Positions 1 to 5,945 of a stretch of 18,432 nucleotides of DNA are shown piece by piece. The notes below the pieces were generated by a model. The model was not told the origin of the DNA and searched no databases. It saw only the letters and a list, made by a program, of their open reading frames with translations. Source of the DNA: an uncultured Rhodobacterales bacterium. GTDB taxonomy: Bacteria; Pseudomonadota; Alphaproteobacteria; Rhodobacterales; Rhodobacteraceae. Within the stretch, counting starts at the first letter, position 1; each line of letters begins with the position of its first letter. The stretch is taken from positions 1 through 18,432 of the forward strand of contig CALCGO010000471.1 in the NCBI GenBank assembly GCA_937901055.1. The letters are read 5' to 3'. Position numbers and translations under genes: made by a program.

Positions 1-215
1 ACAAGGCATATCCGGCTATGGCCGAGGGACGACTAGCCAGTATTCATTTTTGGCTGCACCTAGTTGGCGCGGTTATGGTGAATTTACTGCTCTTCCTGAT
101 GCTTGCCAAGATTATTACCGAAGCCGCGATGGTGCCACTTGCACCAATCTCAGAGCTTCTGGTGCTTTTAGGTGTGCTCGCATTCGGTTGGAACGTGCTG
201 AAAAACGCTAACTAA
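1..215 (+). CDS. C-terminal part of a small heme-copper-oxidase subunit I-like membrane protein (partial)
   Basis: The frame is open from base 3, so the gene begins before the window; the internal ATG at 18 is not taken as the start. About 70 C-terminal residues are visible. They begin KAYPAMAEGRLASIHFWLHL, which resembles the F-W-L-H signature and following helix of short (roughly 130-150 residue) cytochrome-oxidase subunit I-like proteins known in Rhodobacteraceae. Two hydrophobic helices are clear: residues after FWLHL up to LMLAK, and the C-terminal run around ELLVLLGVLAFGW. The protein ends KNAN at TAA 213-215. I infer an inner membrane protein, probably not a catalytic oxidase because the family is too short to carry all heme and copper ligands; the upstream part is not visible. 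The family assignment rests on remembered pattern, not a search. Confidence 0.6.
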   Translation, partial: KAYPAMAEGRLASIHFWLHLVGAVMVNLLLFLMLAKIITEAAMVPLAPISELLVLLGVLAFGWNVLKNAN

Positions 216-216
216 G

Positions 217-315
217 CTAATCTTCCGGCTTTAGATAGATAAGGTCTGGGTAGGGCCACCACGACCTATCCAAACTTTCTATCCTTTGATTGGGCGTGAA
301 TACGATAGTGTTCAT
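217..315 (-). CDS. Possible 32-residue ORF or gene remnant, unknown
   Basis: An ATG at 315-313 opens 32 codons ending at TAG 219-217. The peptide is rich in aromatic residues and proline (SLDRSWWPYPDLIYLKPED at its C-terminus). A 10-codon frame (MNINSPRLQS) ends on this ATG in an ATGA overlap, which could be translational coupling or chance. No good ribosome binding site is visible. The peptide looks more like the tail of a degraded gene than an independent protein. I do not recognise it. Confidence 0.2.
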   Translation of the reverse strand: MNTIVFTPNQRIESLDRSWWPYPDLIYLKPED

Positions 316-368
316 GATTGCAGGCGTGGTGAGTTGATATTCATGAAACTTTACTCGGCTCGGAATGG

Positions 369-614
369 TTATGCGTCTGGCTTCTTAATCTGGCAGATAG
401 GCAGTGCCCGAACGTCATCAACACCCATTTTCATTGCAGATGCCTTTGCTGACTGAAAAGTCTTTTCCACGGCCTTATCAACATACTTCTTTCCTCCGAC
501 CAATGTCTGCATACGAACTTTACCACGTTCTCCAGCCGCTATGCTTAAATATGCACAGTTGAGGTTTGAGAAGCGTATAACCGAACTTAAGTTTCGTAGA
601 CCTCCAATGAGGCA
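369..614 (-). pseudogene. Unrecognised reading frame without a usable start; likely remnant
   Basis: The minus strand is open from 614 to a TAA at 371-369, 81 sense codons. The predicted protein has a believable composition, with segments such as YLSIAAGERGKVRMQTLVGG followed by a lysine-rich helix-like region and the ending QIKKPDA. There is no ATG, GTG or TTG near the 5' end; the first ATG (512) would leave only 47 residues and has a poorly placed GGAG. A strong-looking GGAGGT lies at the 5' end but no start codon follows it in frame, which suggests a frameshift or loss of the true N-terminus. No domain is recognised. Confidence 0.3.
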
Positions 615-812
615 TTATCCGATCATGATTTAGGCAACGCATTCGATCACGCCGAATTGGAAAGCAGACTTCTATTGGTTCAATGTTCTTGGGTTTTTAA
701 ATTAGGCGAAACTATTGTCTCGATTGAGCCAATCAGTTCATCTGATTTGTCATTCGCCAATGAAAACCTTCAGTCAAAAGTTCCCACATCAACATGTAAA
801 AAATTAACATAA
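600..812 (+). pseudogene. Unrecognised open frame, no standard start; possible remnant or TTG-started small protein
   Basis: The frame is open for 70 codons after a TAG at 597-599 and ends at TAA 810-812. The first plausible start is TTG at 657, giving about 51 residues, but nothing resembling a ribosome binding site precedes it. The middle (LLLVQCSWVFKLGETIVSIE) could be a beta-rich segment. It lies 20 bases before the GTG-started frame at 833 on the same strand, so the two could be one broken operon. I do not recognise a family. Confidence 0.25.
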
Positions 813-832
813 GTATTGAGAGGGTCAAAACC

Positions 833-1021
833 GTGTCTGAGTTCAAATTTAGAAACAATTCAACTAACCACACGCCTGCATCATTTAGAAAACCAAACAC
901 CAGTCACTTCTCCCACCATTTACTAAACCAAGCCGCTTTTGAAAGCGGCCAACTAATACTTGCAAAGCAAACTACACGCTTTGCATCAGTGGACGTCTAT
1001 AGATCACAGATGCGTGACTAA
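833..1021 (+). CDS. Hypothetical 62-residue protein
   Basis: A GTG at 833 is preceded by TTGAGAGGG at a sensible distance, a fair ribosome binding site, and the frame runs 62 codons to TAA. The protein is basic and polar, with many Asn, His and Ser residues and no membrane segment, and ends VDVYRSQMRD. The segment LLNQAAFESGQLILAKQTTR looks like an amphipathic helix. No domain is recognised. It follows the unrecognised frame 600-812 closely. The good ribosome binding site and lack of repeats make a real small gene plausible, but it sits among decayed frames. Confidence 0.4.
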   Translation: MSEFKFRNNSTNHTPASFRKPNTSHFSHHLLNQAAFESGQLILAKQTTRFASVDVYRSQMRD

Positions 1022-1138
1022 AAGGGAAAAAAGTGAAGCTATAACGTGCTAAATGGCATATTTTACGTCCCAATTTGAGAACTGGCCCCCCATGGGTTGA
1101 TGTTGGTATTTTTGTTTCGCGGTTAACGATACGACAAC

Positions 1139-1270
1139 GTGGAGTCCCATCGGGAATTGGAGTTGAGTAAATTCATTCTCGAATCAGATGTCAGCGCCGT
1201 AGGGCTACCCAACAAACATAGGTTTAGAAATATCGTTGGCGGAGAGAATTTCCCGTCAATTAGATTGTAA
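1139..1270 (+). pseudogene. AlpA/excisionase-like helix-turn-helix remnant (tentative)
   Basis: From a GTG at 1139, 43 codons run to TAA 1268-1270. The second half (VGLPNKHRFRNIVGGENFP followed by SIRL) lines up by eye with the phage AlpA/excisionase pattern V-G-L-s-x-x-x-x-y-R-x-x-x-x-G-x-F-P-x-x-x-x-L. The usual S-R-S-T-I-Y turn is not kept, and the frame stops where the family continues for 20 or more residues. No ribosome binding site is visible and a stop lies four codons upstream of the GTG. I read it as a decayed DNA-binding protein of a former mobile element; the match could be chance at this length. Confidence 0.25.
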
Positions 1271-1393
1271 ATACAGAAATTACTCCAGTCTTCCTAATAT
1301 TCGATGCCTTTCATTTTAGGCAATAGTATTTTCTGAATATTGCAATTGTGTAAGCTAACATTCTAATATGAATTAACCCTTTACGAGCTTCCT

Positions 1394-1771
1394 ATGCCCC
1401 ACACAGATGAAGAATTAGCCACCCTCGCGACTCTGCTGCATAACCTGCCTATCGAGAATGATGGCATGACCGTTGCAGAGCTAGATGGCTTCGTGGCTGG
1501 CTTGCTGGTCTGCCCAGAAATGATCATGCCAAGTGAATGGCTGCCAGTTGTTTGGGGTGATGATGTTGTTGAAACCTTCAGGGACGAAGAACATCTGAAA
1601 ATCACCCTTAACGCTGTAATGGATCACTACAATCGCATCGCAAAGTTATTGGCATCATCACCAGATGATTATCAAGCGTTGTTCGGCGTTGATCCTAATT
1701 CTGATGATATATTATGGGAGCCATGGGTTGTCCACCTTCCCCATCAAACTAAACAACGCCGCAAACAATAG
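1394..1771 (+). CDS. YecA/YgfB-type UPF0149 family protein, C-terminally truncated
   Basis: The 125-residue product has the N-terminal hallmarks of UPF0149: a leading helix with DEELATLATLLHNLP, then TVAELDGFVAGLLVCPEMI and MPSEWLPVVWGDD, and later DPNSDDILWEPWV. The family is of uncertain function, and relatives are usually 180-220 residues long with a second helical part after the W-x-P-W motif (often W-C-x-G-F). Here the protein departs from the pattern just after EPWV and ends in a short basic tail (HLPHQTKQRRKQ). The tail reads over the 3' end of the opposite-strand gene at 1712-1915. The start at 1394 has only a weak GAGC upstream. I consider this a 5' gene fragment whose true 3' end was lost by rearrangement near 1721-1740; whether it is still translated is unknown. 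Confidence 0.7.
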   Translation: MPHTDEELATLATLLHNLPIENDGMTVAELDGFVAGLLVCPEMIMPSEWLPVVWGDDVVETFRDEEHLKITLNAVMDHYNRIAKLLASSPDDYQALFGVDPNSDDILWEPWVVHLPHQTKQRRKQ

Positions 1772-1915
1772 ATGCCTATTACCTTTTGGAAGCATCCAAT
1801 GGTCCTCCGGTGCAACCTCCAACCAATCCGTTAGAAATTCGGTTTCATCTTGACATATATCCATGTCGGATAATTGTTCATACGCTTGAACTAATACCTC
1901 TCTTGAATCAGTCAT
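1712..1915 (-). CDS. Small protein of the same family as 2137-2490 (DUF6626-like pattern), possibly truncated
   Basis: The 67-residue product starts at ATG 1915, one base after the stop of the 36-residue membrane peptide, so the two are almost certainly co-translated. Residues 8-30 follow the pattern L-x-x-x-Y-x-x-L-x-x-x-D-I-C-x-x-x-x-x-F-x-x-x-W-L. The 2137-2490 protein shows the same pattern (LENLFATLWDLDLC, then FSVYWLGKSP), so the two are paralogs. This F-S-x-x-W-L-G-x-x-x-x-Y layout resembles small Rhodobacteraceae proteins labelled DUF6626; that name is from memory. The last codons (NPWLP) come from the antisense of the YecA-like gene, so the original C-terminus was probably replaced at the junction. 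Function unknown. Confidence 0.55.
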   Translation of the reverse strand: MTDSREVLVQAYEQLSDMDICQDETEFLTDWLEVAPEDHWMLPKGNRHLLFAALFSLMGKVDNPWLP

Positions 1916-1916
1916 C

Positions 1917-2027
1917 CTACGTCACCAACAGGAAGATTACTGCAAACCAAATAGCTAAAACTACAAGGTAACTTGCATTCAACATCAGGTTGTCACGTTT
2001 CAATAGGTCTCTAATTTTTTCCTTCAT
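1917..2027 (-). CDS. 36-residue single-span membrane peptide
   Basis: An ATG at 2027-2025 follows GGAG with six bases between (GGAGCAGAAAATG on the minus strand), one of the best ribosome binding sites in this stretch. The peptide starts with a charged, basic head (MKEKIRDLLKRDN) and continues into a hydrophobic helix of about 18 residues (YLVVLAIWFAVIFLLV), ending in Thr at TAG 1919-1917. The predicted form is one transmembrane helix with the basic end in the cytoplasm. Its stop is one base from the next ATG. The leader with a hairpin is duplicated at 2491-2545. Candidate roles are a small membrane regulator or a toxin-like peptide; nothing in the sequence decides between them. Confidence 0.55.
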   Translation of the reverse strand: MKEKIRDLLKRDNLMLNASYLVVLAIWFAVIFLLVT

Positions 2028-2085
2028 TTTCTGCTCCGTATAGTTGCCTATACCTATTTATTGTAAAAGCAGAAAAAGGCGACAT
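2028..2085 (-). promoter_or_regulatory. Leader/promoter region of unit 1 with hairpin GTATAG-GCAA-CTATAC
   Basis: Reading the minus strand, the order is CGCCTTTTT, ACAATAAATA (a possible -10 region), a perfect 6-bp inverted repeat GTATAG/CTATAC (plus positions 2038-2043 and 2048-2053) around a GCAA tetraloop, then GGAGCAGAAA and the ATG of the membrane peptide. The same order occurs at 2491-2545. The hairpin ends directly at the Shine-Dalgarno sequence. It could act as a DNA operator or as an RNA stem controlling ribosome access or mRNA stability. Confidence 0.5.
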
Positions 2086-2136
2086 AACTGCTGATTACAT
2101 AGCGATAACCACTGTATTCAGTCGATTTCGATGAGA

Positions 2137-2490
2137 TCATTCAACAATCAGATTACGCTGCATTTCTTCAATCTGCGCATCAAGCGAATGCTGAACGTTC
2201 ATCAGCATTAGGTATTGGTTCGATTGATAGTCCCTTCCGTCAAAATCCTTAAAAGTTGATGTGATCATTTCTTTTGCATGTAGCAAAACTTCAAACGAAC
2301 CGTTTCCATTCTCGGACTGCAGTGTCGAAAAATACCTCGGTGACTTTCCCAACCAATAGACGCTGAAGTCACGCTTGCTGTAGCACAAGTCCAAATCCCA
2401 TAAAGTTGCAAATAGGTTTTCTAAGGCTACTCTGACTGTTGGCTTCTCTGGCCTTATAGTATTGACACACTGCTCTTCTTTATTTCCCAA
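2137..2490 (-). CDS. Hypothetical 117-residue protein, DUF6626-like pattern, TTG start
   Basis: The start is TTG at 2490-2488, chosen because AGGAG lies six bases before it and because this leader is a copy of the one in front of the membrane peptide at 2027. Residues about 21-54 carry VALENLFATLWDLDLC, then KRDFSVYWLGKSPRYFSTLQ, the F-S-x-x-W-L-G-K-S-x-x-Y-x-S arrangement of small Rhodobacteraceae proteins I recall as DUF6626. The remainder (to IEEMQRNLIVE) looks helical, perhaps a coiled coil. No membrane span or catalytic motif is seen. It is a paralog of the 1712-1915 product. Function unknown; the helix-loop-helix-like N-terminus would be compatible with DNA or protein binding, which is inference only. 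Confidence 0.6.
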   Translation of the reverse strand: MGNKEEQCVNTIRPEKPTVRVALENLFATLWDLDLCYSKRDFSVYWLGKSPRYFSTLQSENGNGSFEVLLHAKEMITSTFKDFDGRDYQSNQYLMLMNVQHSLDAQIEEMQRNLIVE

Positions 2491-2545
2491 TTTCTGCTCC
2501 TGTATCGTTGGCGATACAGGTATTTATTGTTTGAGTAAAAAAGGC
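2491..2545 (-). promoter_or_regulatory. Leader/promoter region of unit 2 with 9-bp hairpin overlapping the Shine-Dalgarno
   Basis: On the minus strand CCTGTATCG-CCAA-CGATACAGG forms a perfect 9-bp stem (plus positions 2499-2507 and 2512-2520). The 3' arm ends in AGG, which is part of the AGGAG ribosome binding site for the TTG start at 2490. Upstream are the same ACAATAAATA and CGCCTTTTTT blocks as in unit 1. Between the units the stem differs by an A-T to C-G pair replacement that keeps pairing, which argues that the stem itself is selected. Confidence 0.5.
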
Positions 2546-2571
2546 GGGAGAACCAAGTGTAACATATAGGA

Positions 2572-2754
2572 TTGCGTTGGAAGACGCGCTTTTTATGGCT
2601 TGGCCTCTGCTCCATATTCGCCGCCAGTGCCTCTCAGGCGCTCGCTGACAGCCCTTCAGCCCTATTCGCGCCAATGGTTCCATGGTTCCGCAACCAATGC
2701 CCAAACGAAACAGCTTGCATATTGATCGGCGCCCTCCAAGTATTCAGACACTGA
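2572..2754 (+). CDS. Possible small secreted protein or remnant, 60 residues (TTG start)
   Basis: A TTG at 2572 opens 60 codons to TGA 2752-2754. The N-terminus reads like a signal peptide: MRWKTRFLW, a hydrophobic stretch, then ASASQALADS with an A-x-A cleavage pattern near residue 25. The mature part has two cysteines (NQCPNETACILIG) that could form a disulfide. A TAGG lies right before the start but no strong Shine-Dalgarno is visible. All three plus-strand frames and one minus frame are open here, so this could be chance. It ends 20 bases before the RTX gene. Unrecognised. Confidence 0.25.
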   Translation: MRWKTRFLWLGLCSIFAASASQALADSPSALFAPMVPWFRNQCPNETACILIGALQVFRH

Positions 2755-2774
2755 GTTAACAGGATTGGCAGATC

Positions 2775-3314
2775 ATGATCAAAGACATCAAATTCCTCGA
2801 TGACAGCACGGGCGACGATATTTTGATCGACCCCGATGGAACCAACTTTCTAAGCGGGCAATCAGGGGATGACATATTACGGCTTGGTGATGGCTCGGAT
2901 AACAGTATCGCGAAGGGCGGTCGGGGTGATGATAAACTGTTTTCAGGGGCTGGCGACGACACCCTTCGGGGCGGTGCTGGTAACGATAACCTATATGGGG
3001 GAAGCGGAAACGACCTGCTTTATGGCGGACGCGGTGATGATGTTTTGGAAGGCGGCGATGGCTCGGATTTCCTGAAAGGCCATCAAGGCGCTGACCTTTT
3101 TATCTTCAACACGGAAGATCAAGGGCACGACCAGATCGCGGATTTCACCGACGGTATCGACCTGATAGTCCTTAATGGGTTGGCAGGTTTTAGCGACCTG
3201 ACAATCACACAAGATAGTAACGACACGTTAATAAGTTGGGCCGGTGACAGCGACATCGCACTAACAGGTTTCGACAGCACCCTGCTGGGCGCTGACGATT
3301 TTCTGTTTGGCTAA
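2775..3314 (+). CDS. Short RTX (hemolysin-type calcium-binding repeat) protein
   Basis: The 179-residue product has tandem glycine- and aspartate-rich nonapeptides of the G-G-x-G-x-D-x-L-x type from about residue 48 to 102 (for example GGAGNDNLYGGSGNDLLYGG). They are preceded by more degenerate copies from residue 10. Calcium binding and a parallel beta-roll are known for such repeats. Residues about 105-131 (GADLFIFN, then HDQIADFTDGIDLIVL) match the conserved block after the repeats in proteins exported by type I secretion, so the C-terminus probably holds an uncleaved secretion signal; no Sec signal is present. There is no catalytic domain, so it is a minimal RTX protein or the C-terminal part of a once larger one. 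AGGA precedes the ATG. No T1SS gene is in the window. The stop overlaps that of the convergent protease gene. Confidence 0.85.
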   Translation: MIKDIKFLDDSTGDDILIDPDGTNFLSGQSGDDILRLGDGSDNSIAKGGRGDDKLFSGAGDDTLRGGAGNDNLYGGSGNDLLYGGRGDDVLEGGDGSDFLKGHQGADLFIFNTEDQGHDQIADFTDGIDLIVLNGLAGFSDLTITQDSNDTLISWAGDSDIALTGFDSTLLGADDFLFG

Positions 3315-4765
3315 TCGACCAGCGACAGTGCCACAAACCGTTTGTCGCCATTGCGGTGCACTAGCAACAGGATAGACGTCCGCCCCCCGGCTTTCGCCGC
3401 CGCAATCCGCTCGTCGACATCGGAAGTGGAGGTGACCGCCTGCTGCCCGATCTCCGTAATGATATCACCAGCACGCAGACCTTTTTCAAAGGCGACCGAG
3501 GCCTCGTCAACGTCGAGAATCAAGACACCTTCAGTATAATCCCCCAAACCAAACTGGTTCAGGTTCTCGACGCTTAGCGCCCCAAGCGTCAGACCGTTCG
3601 TATCAAAATCCGGAATGTCGCCAGAAACGGGTGGCGTTACCGAAGTCAAAACCGCTTCTTCCAAGCGTCCAAGATCAACCAGAAACGTTTGCGTTTTCCC
3701 GTCACGAATGACGACAACGCGCACCGCTTTGCCAACGTCGGCATCGCCAACCATACGCACCAGCGCACGCGTGCTTTCGACCTCGATCCCGTCAAATGTC
3801 GTGATTACATCGCCCGGCAAAATACCTGCGTCGCCCGCTGGGCCATCCAGAACATCCGTCACCAAAGCCCCCATCGTGGCCTCCAGATTAAGCGCTTCGG
3901 CGATATCTTCGCTGATATCCTGAATACGAACGCCCAGCCACCCGCGACGCGTTTCACCGTGTTCGATCAACTGATCAACCACCTTGGAAACGACAGCCGA
4001 GGACATGGAGAACCCGATCCCGATCGAACCACCCGTCGGTGACAAAATTGCAGTGTTCACGCCGATAACCTGACCGTCCATATCAAACAATGGTCCACCG
4101 GAATTGCCCCGATTAATCGCCGCATCCGTCTGGATGAAATCATCGTAAGACCCTGACAACGAACGATTACGGGCCGAGATAATCCCTGCCGAAACGGAGA
4201 AACCCTGCCCCAACGGATTGCCAATCGCCAACACCCAGTCGCCCACACGGGCAATATCGGAATCGCCAAACTGCACGAACGGCAGTGGCGTTTCGGATTC
4301 AACTTTCAGAACAGCAATATCGGTTTTCTCGTCACGGCCAACAATCGTTGCCACCAACGTTTCGCCATCGAAAAATTCGATCAGTATTTCGTCGGAATCC
4401 TCGATCACGTGGTTATTCGTAACAATAAATCCGTCCGCTGAAATGATAAAACCCGACCCAAGCGCATTGCCACGGCGGCGCTCTTGTTCGCCCTGACCTT
4501 CTTGAAAATCGTTGAACAAATCCTCTAATGGCGAACCTTCAGGAACAATTTGCCCCTGCCCCATCGTACTTGGCAAAGTCACGGTCGTGACGATATTCAC
4601 CACCGCCGGACTAATCTGTTCAACTAAATCGGCCAGACTTTCCCCCGCCGCGCGCGATAGGCTCGGCGTTGGCGTGATTACCAAAATCAGGGAAAACGCC
4701 GAAATCAGCATCGCGAACGAGGCACGGACATAGCCCACGCGACTAAGGGTTCTGGATTGGCTCAA
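3311..4765 (-). CDS. degP: Do family periplasmic serine endoprotease (DegP/DegQ-like)
   Basis: The 484-residue protein starts at TTG 4765-4763, fixed by AGGAGG seven bases upstream. Residues 1-40 form a signal peptide. The trypsin-like domain carries the catalytic triad: His119 in VTNNHVI, Asp149 in EKTDIAVLKV, and Ser222 in RGNSGGPLFD. Two PDZ domains follow, at roughly residues 275-360 (RRGWLGV start) and 395-480 (TEGVLILDVD to the end). Length and layout are those of Do (HtrA) proteases, which degrade or hold misfolded envelope proteins. It is the last gene of the hflK-hflC-DUF2065 cluster, 114 bases after DUF2065, and may have its own promoter in that gap, which contains the palindrome TTTCGCGAAA. 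DegP versus DegQ versus MucD naming cannot be decided from the sequence alone. Confidence 0.93.
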   Translation of the reverse strand: MSQSRTLSRVGYVRASFAMLISAFSLILVITPTPSLSRAAGESLADLVEQISPAVVNIVTTVTLPSTMGQGQIVPEGSPLEDLFNDFQEGQGEQERRRGNALGSGFIISADGFIVTNNHVIEDSDEILIEFFDGETLVATIVGRDEKTDIAVLKVESETPLPFVQFGDSDIARVGDWVLAIGNPLGQGFSVSAGIISARNRSLSGSYDDFIQTDAAINRGNSGGPLFDMDGQVIGVNTAILSPTGGSIGIGFSMSSAVVSKVVDQLIEHGETRRGWLGVRIQDISEDIAEALNLEATMGALVTDVLDGPAGDAGILPGDVITTFDGIEVESTRALVRMVGDADVGKAVRVVVIRDGKTQTFLVDLGRLEEAVLTSVTPPVSGDIPDFDTNGLTLGALSVENLNQFGLGDYTEGVLILDVDEASVAFEKGLRAGDIITEIGQQAVTSTSDVDERIAAAKAGGRTSILLLVHRNGDKRFVALSLVD

Positions 4766-4879
4766 TGGTTTTCCTCCTGATCGAAAAATAACGAGCCTAA
4801 ACCGACCCGCTTAACTTTCCTATTAAACTGTGACTATTTCGCGAAAAATCAAGCGATTACGTGTCACATAAACGTCAAG

Positions 4880-5068
4880 TCAGCCATGGACCGCCCAAAC
4901 GAGCAGAACTCCGCTGGCCAAGATAACCAATCCAAGCGTTCGTGTGCGTTCAGGCCCGATTTCGCGCAGCATATCCAACACCTGCTGCAAACGCGAAGGG
5001 GCCAGTGCAAGCACCAGCCCCTCAACTATAGCTACGAAACCTAATCCGAAAAGGATGTCGGTTAGCAT
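4880..5068 (-). CDS. DUF2065 family small membrane protein
   Basis: The 62-residue protein has two hydrophobic helices: residues about 3-22 (ILFGLGFVAIVEGLVLALAP) and about 43-60 (LGLVILASGVLLVWAV). Between them is a charged stretch that begins SRLQQVLDML and continues REIGPERTRT. The G-x-x-x-x-x-E-G motif in helix 1 and the R-x-x-G dipeptide region match DUF2065, a family found next to hflC in many proteobacteria. The ATG at 5068 lies seven bases after the hflC stop, so it is translated in the same operon. The role is unknown; location suggests a partner or accessory of HflKC in the inner membrane. Confidence 0.85.
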   Translation of the reverse strand: MLTDILFGLGFVAIVEGLVLALAPSRLQQVLDMLREIGPERTRTLGLVILASGVLLVWAVHG

Positions 5069-5075
5069 ATTGCTA

Positions 5076-5945
5076 TCACTCCAACCCGTCCGATTTCAGG
5101 AAGTCGAAGAACTCGCTGTCAGGTGACAGAACCAATGTGGTGTTGTCGCCTTCAAGCGATGCTTCATAGGCTGCAAGTGAACGATAGAAAGAGAAGAAGT
5201 CAGGGTCTTTGCTGAACGCTTCCGCGAAGATCGCGTTGCGCTCCCCGTCTGCTTCACCACGAATGATGTCGCTGTCACGTTGCGCCTCGGAAACTAGCTC
5301 CACCGCTGTACGATCAGCCGCAGCACGAACAACCTGCGCGGCCTCGTTACCACGTGCGCGCTCGTCCGCAGCCTCACGCTCACGTTCCGCACGCATACGT
5401 GCGAAGGTGGCTTCGAGATTTTGCGCAGGCAAGTCAGCACGTTTGATACGCACGTCAACCACTTCAATCCCGAGGTTTTCGGATTCTGTGATAGCGATAT
5501 CACGGATACGGTTCATCAATGCAACACGACCCTCGGAGAGGATTTCGTTCGATGTCACCGAACCCAGAACTTCACGCAAACTCGCGTTGATAATGCGGCC
5601 AAGACGGGATTCAGCCGAAGCAATACCACCTGTACCAACAGCCTGACGGAACTGGACCACATCGGTAACGCGGTAACGCGCAAATGCATCCACAACCAAA
5701 CGACGGTCATCTAGCGGCGTAACTTCCAGCGGAAGCGTGTCCAGCGACAAGATACGGTCATCGTAAGTAACGACCTCTTGGATGAACGGAATCTTGAAGG
5801 CAAGGCCCGGGTCTTCTTTCACAGCTTTCACCTGACCAAATTGCAAGACCAGAGCTTTTTCACGCTCGTCCACAACGAAAATCGAAGAGGCGGCGAGGAA
5901 GGCGATGACGATTACTACGCCACCAAGAATGGGTAAACGTTTCAT
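5076..5945 (-). CDS. hflC: HflC, SPFH/band 7 protease modulator
   Basis: The 289-residue protein has one N-terminal membrane anchor (residues about 6-24) with the rest periplasmic. It opens into the band 7/SPFH domain with VDEREKALVLQFGQ and the later EVTPLDDRRLVVDAFARYRV. A long helical, Glu/Arg/Ala-rich coiled coil follows (FARMRAEREREAADERARGN), then the SEAQRDSDIIRGEADGERNA motif typical of HflC. HflC pairs with HflK into a large cage that surrounds the membrane protease FtsH and limits its access to substrates. The ATG overlaps the hflK stop in TAATG, so the two are translationally coupled, which fits their equal stoichiometry. Confidence 0.95.
   Translation of the reverse strand: MKRLPILGGVVIVIAFLAASSIFVVDEREKALVLQFGQVKAVKEDPGLAFKIPFIQEVVTYDDRILSLDTLPLEVTPLDDRRLVVDAFARYRVTDVVQFRQAVGTGGIASAESRLGRIINASLREVLGSVTSNEILSEGRVALMNRIRDIAITESENLGIEVVDVRIKRADLPAQNLEATFARMRAEREREAADERARGNEAAQVVRAAADRTAVELVSEAQRDSDIIRGEADGERNAIFAEAFSKDPDFFSFYRSLAAYEASLEGDNTTLVLSPDSEFFDFLKSDGLE

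Larger units (their letters stand above)
216..1393. other. AT-rich, gene-poor stretch with broken or short reading frames
   Basis: This 1.2 kb holds no full-length recognisable gene. It is visibly richer in A and T than the metabolic clusters to the right. Short frames that look protein-like are listed separately (217-315 minus, 369-614 minus, 600-812 plus, 833-1021 plus, 1139-1270 plus). A weak stem, TGCCT/AGGCA around 1310-1321, is the only hairpin I noticed before the YecA-like gene. The pattern fits an eroded accessory segment. Confidence 0.5.

Noticed and set aside
2480..2704. 74-codon minus-strand frame upstream of unit 2
   Set aside because: It would cover the duplicated leader and run into the start of the 117-residue gene; no pattern recognised.
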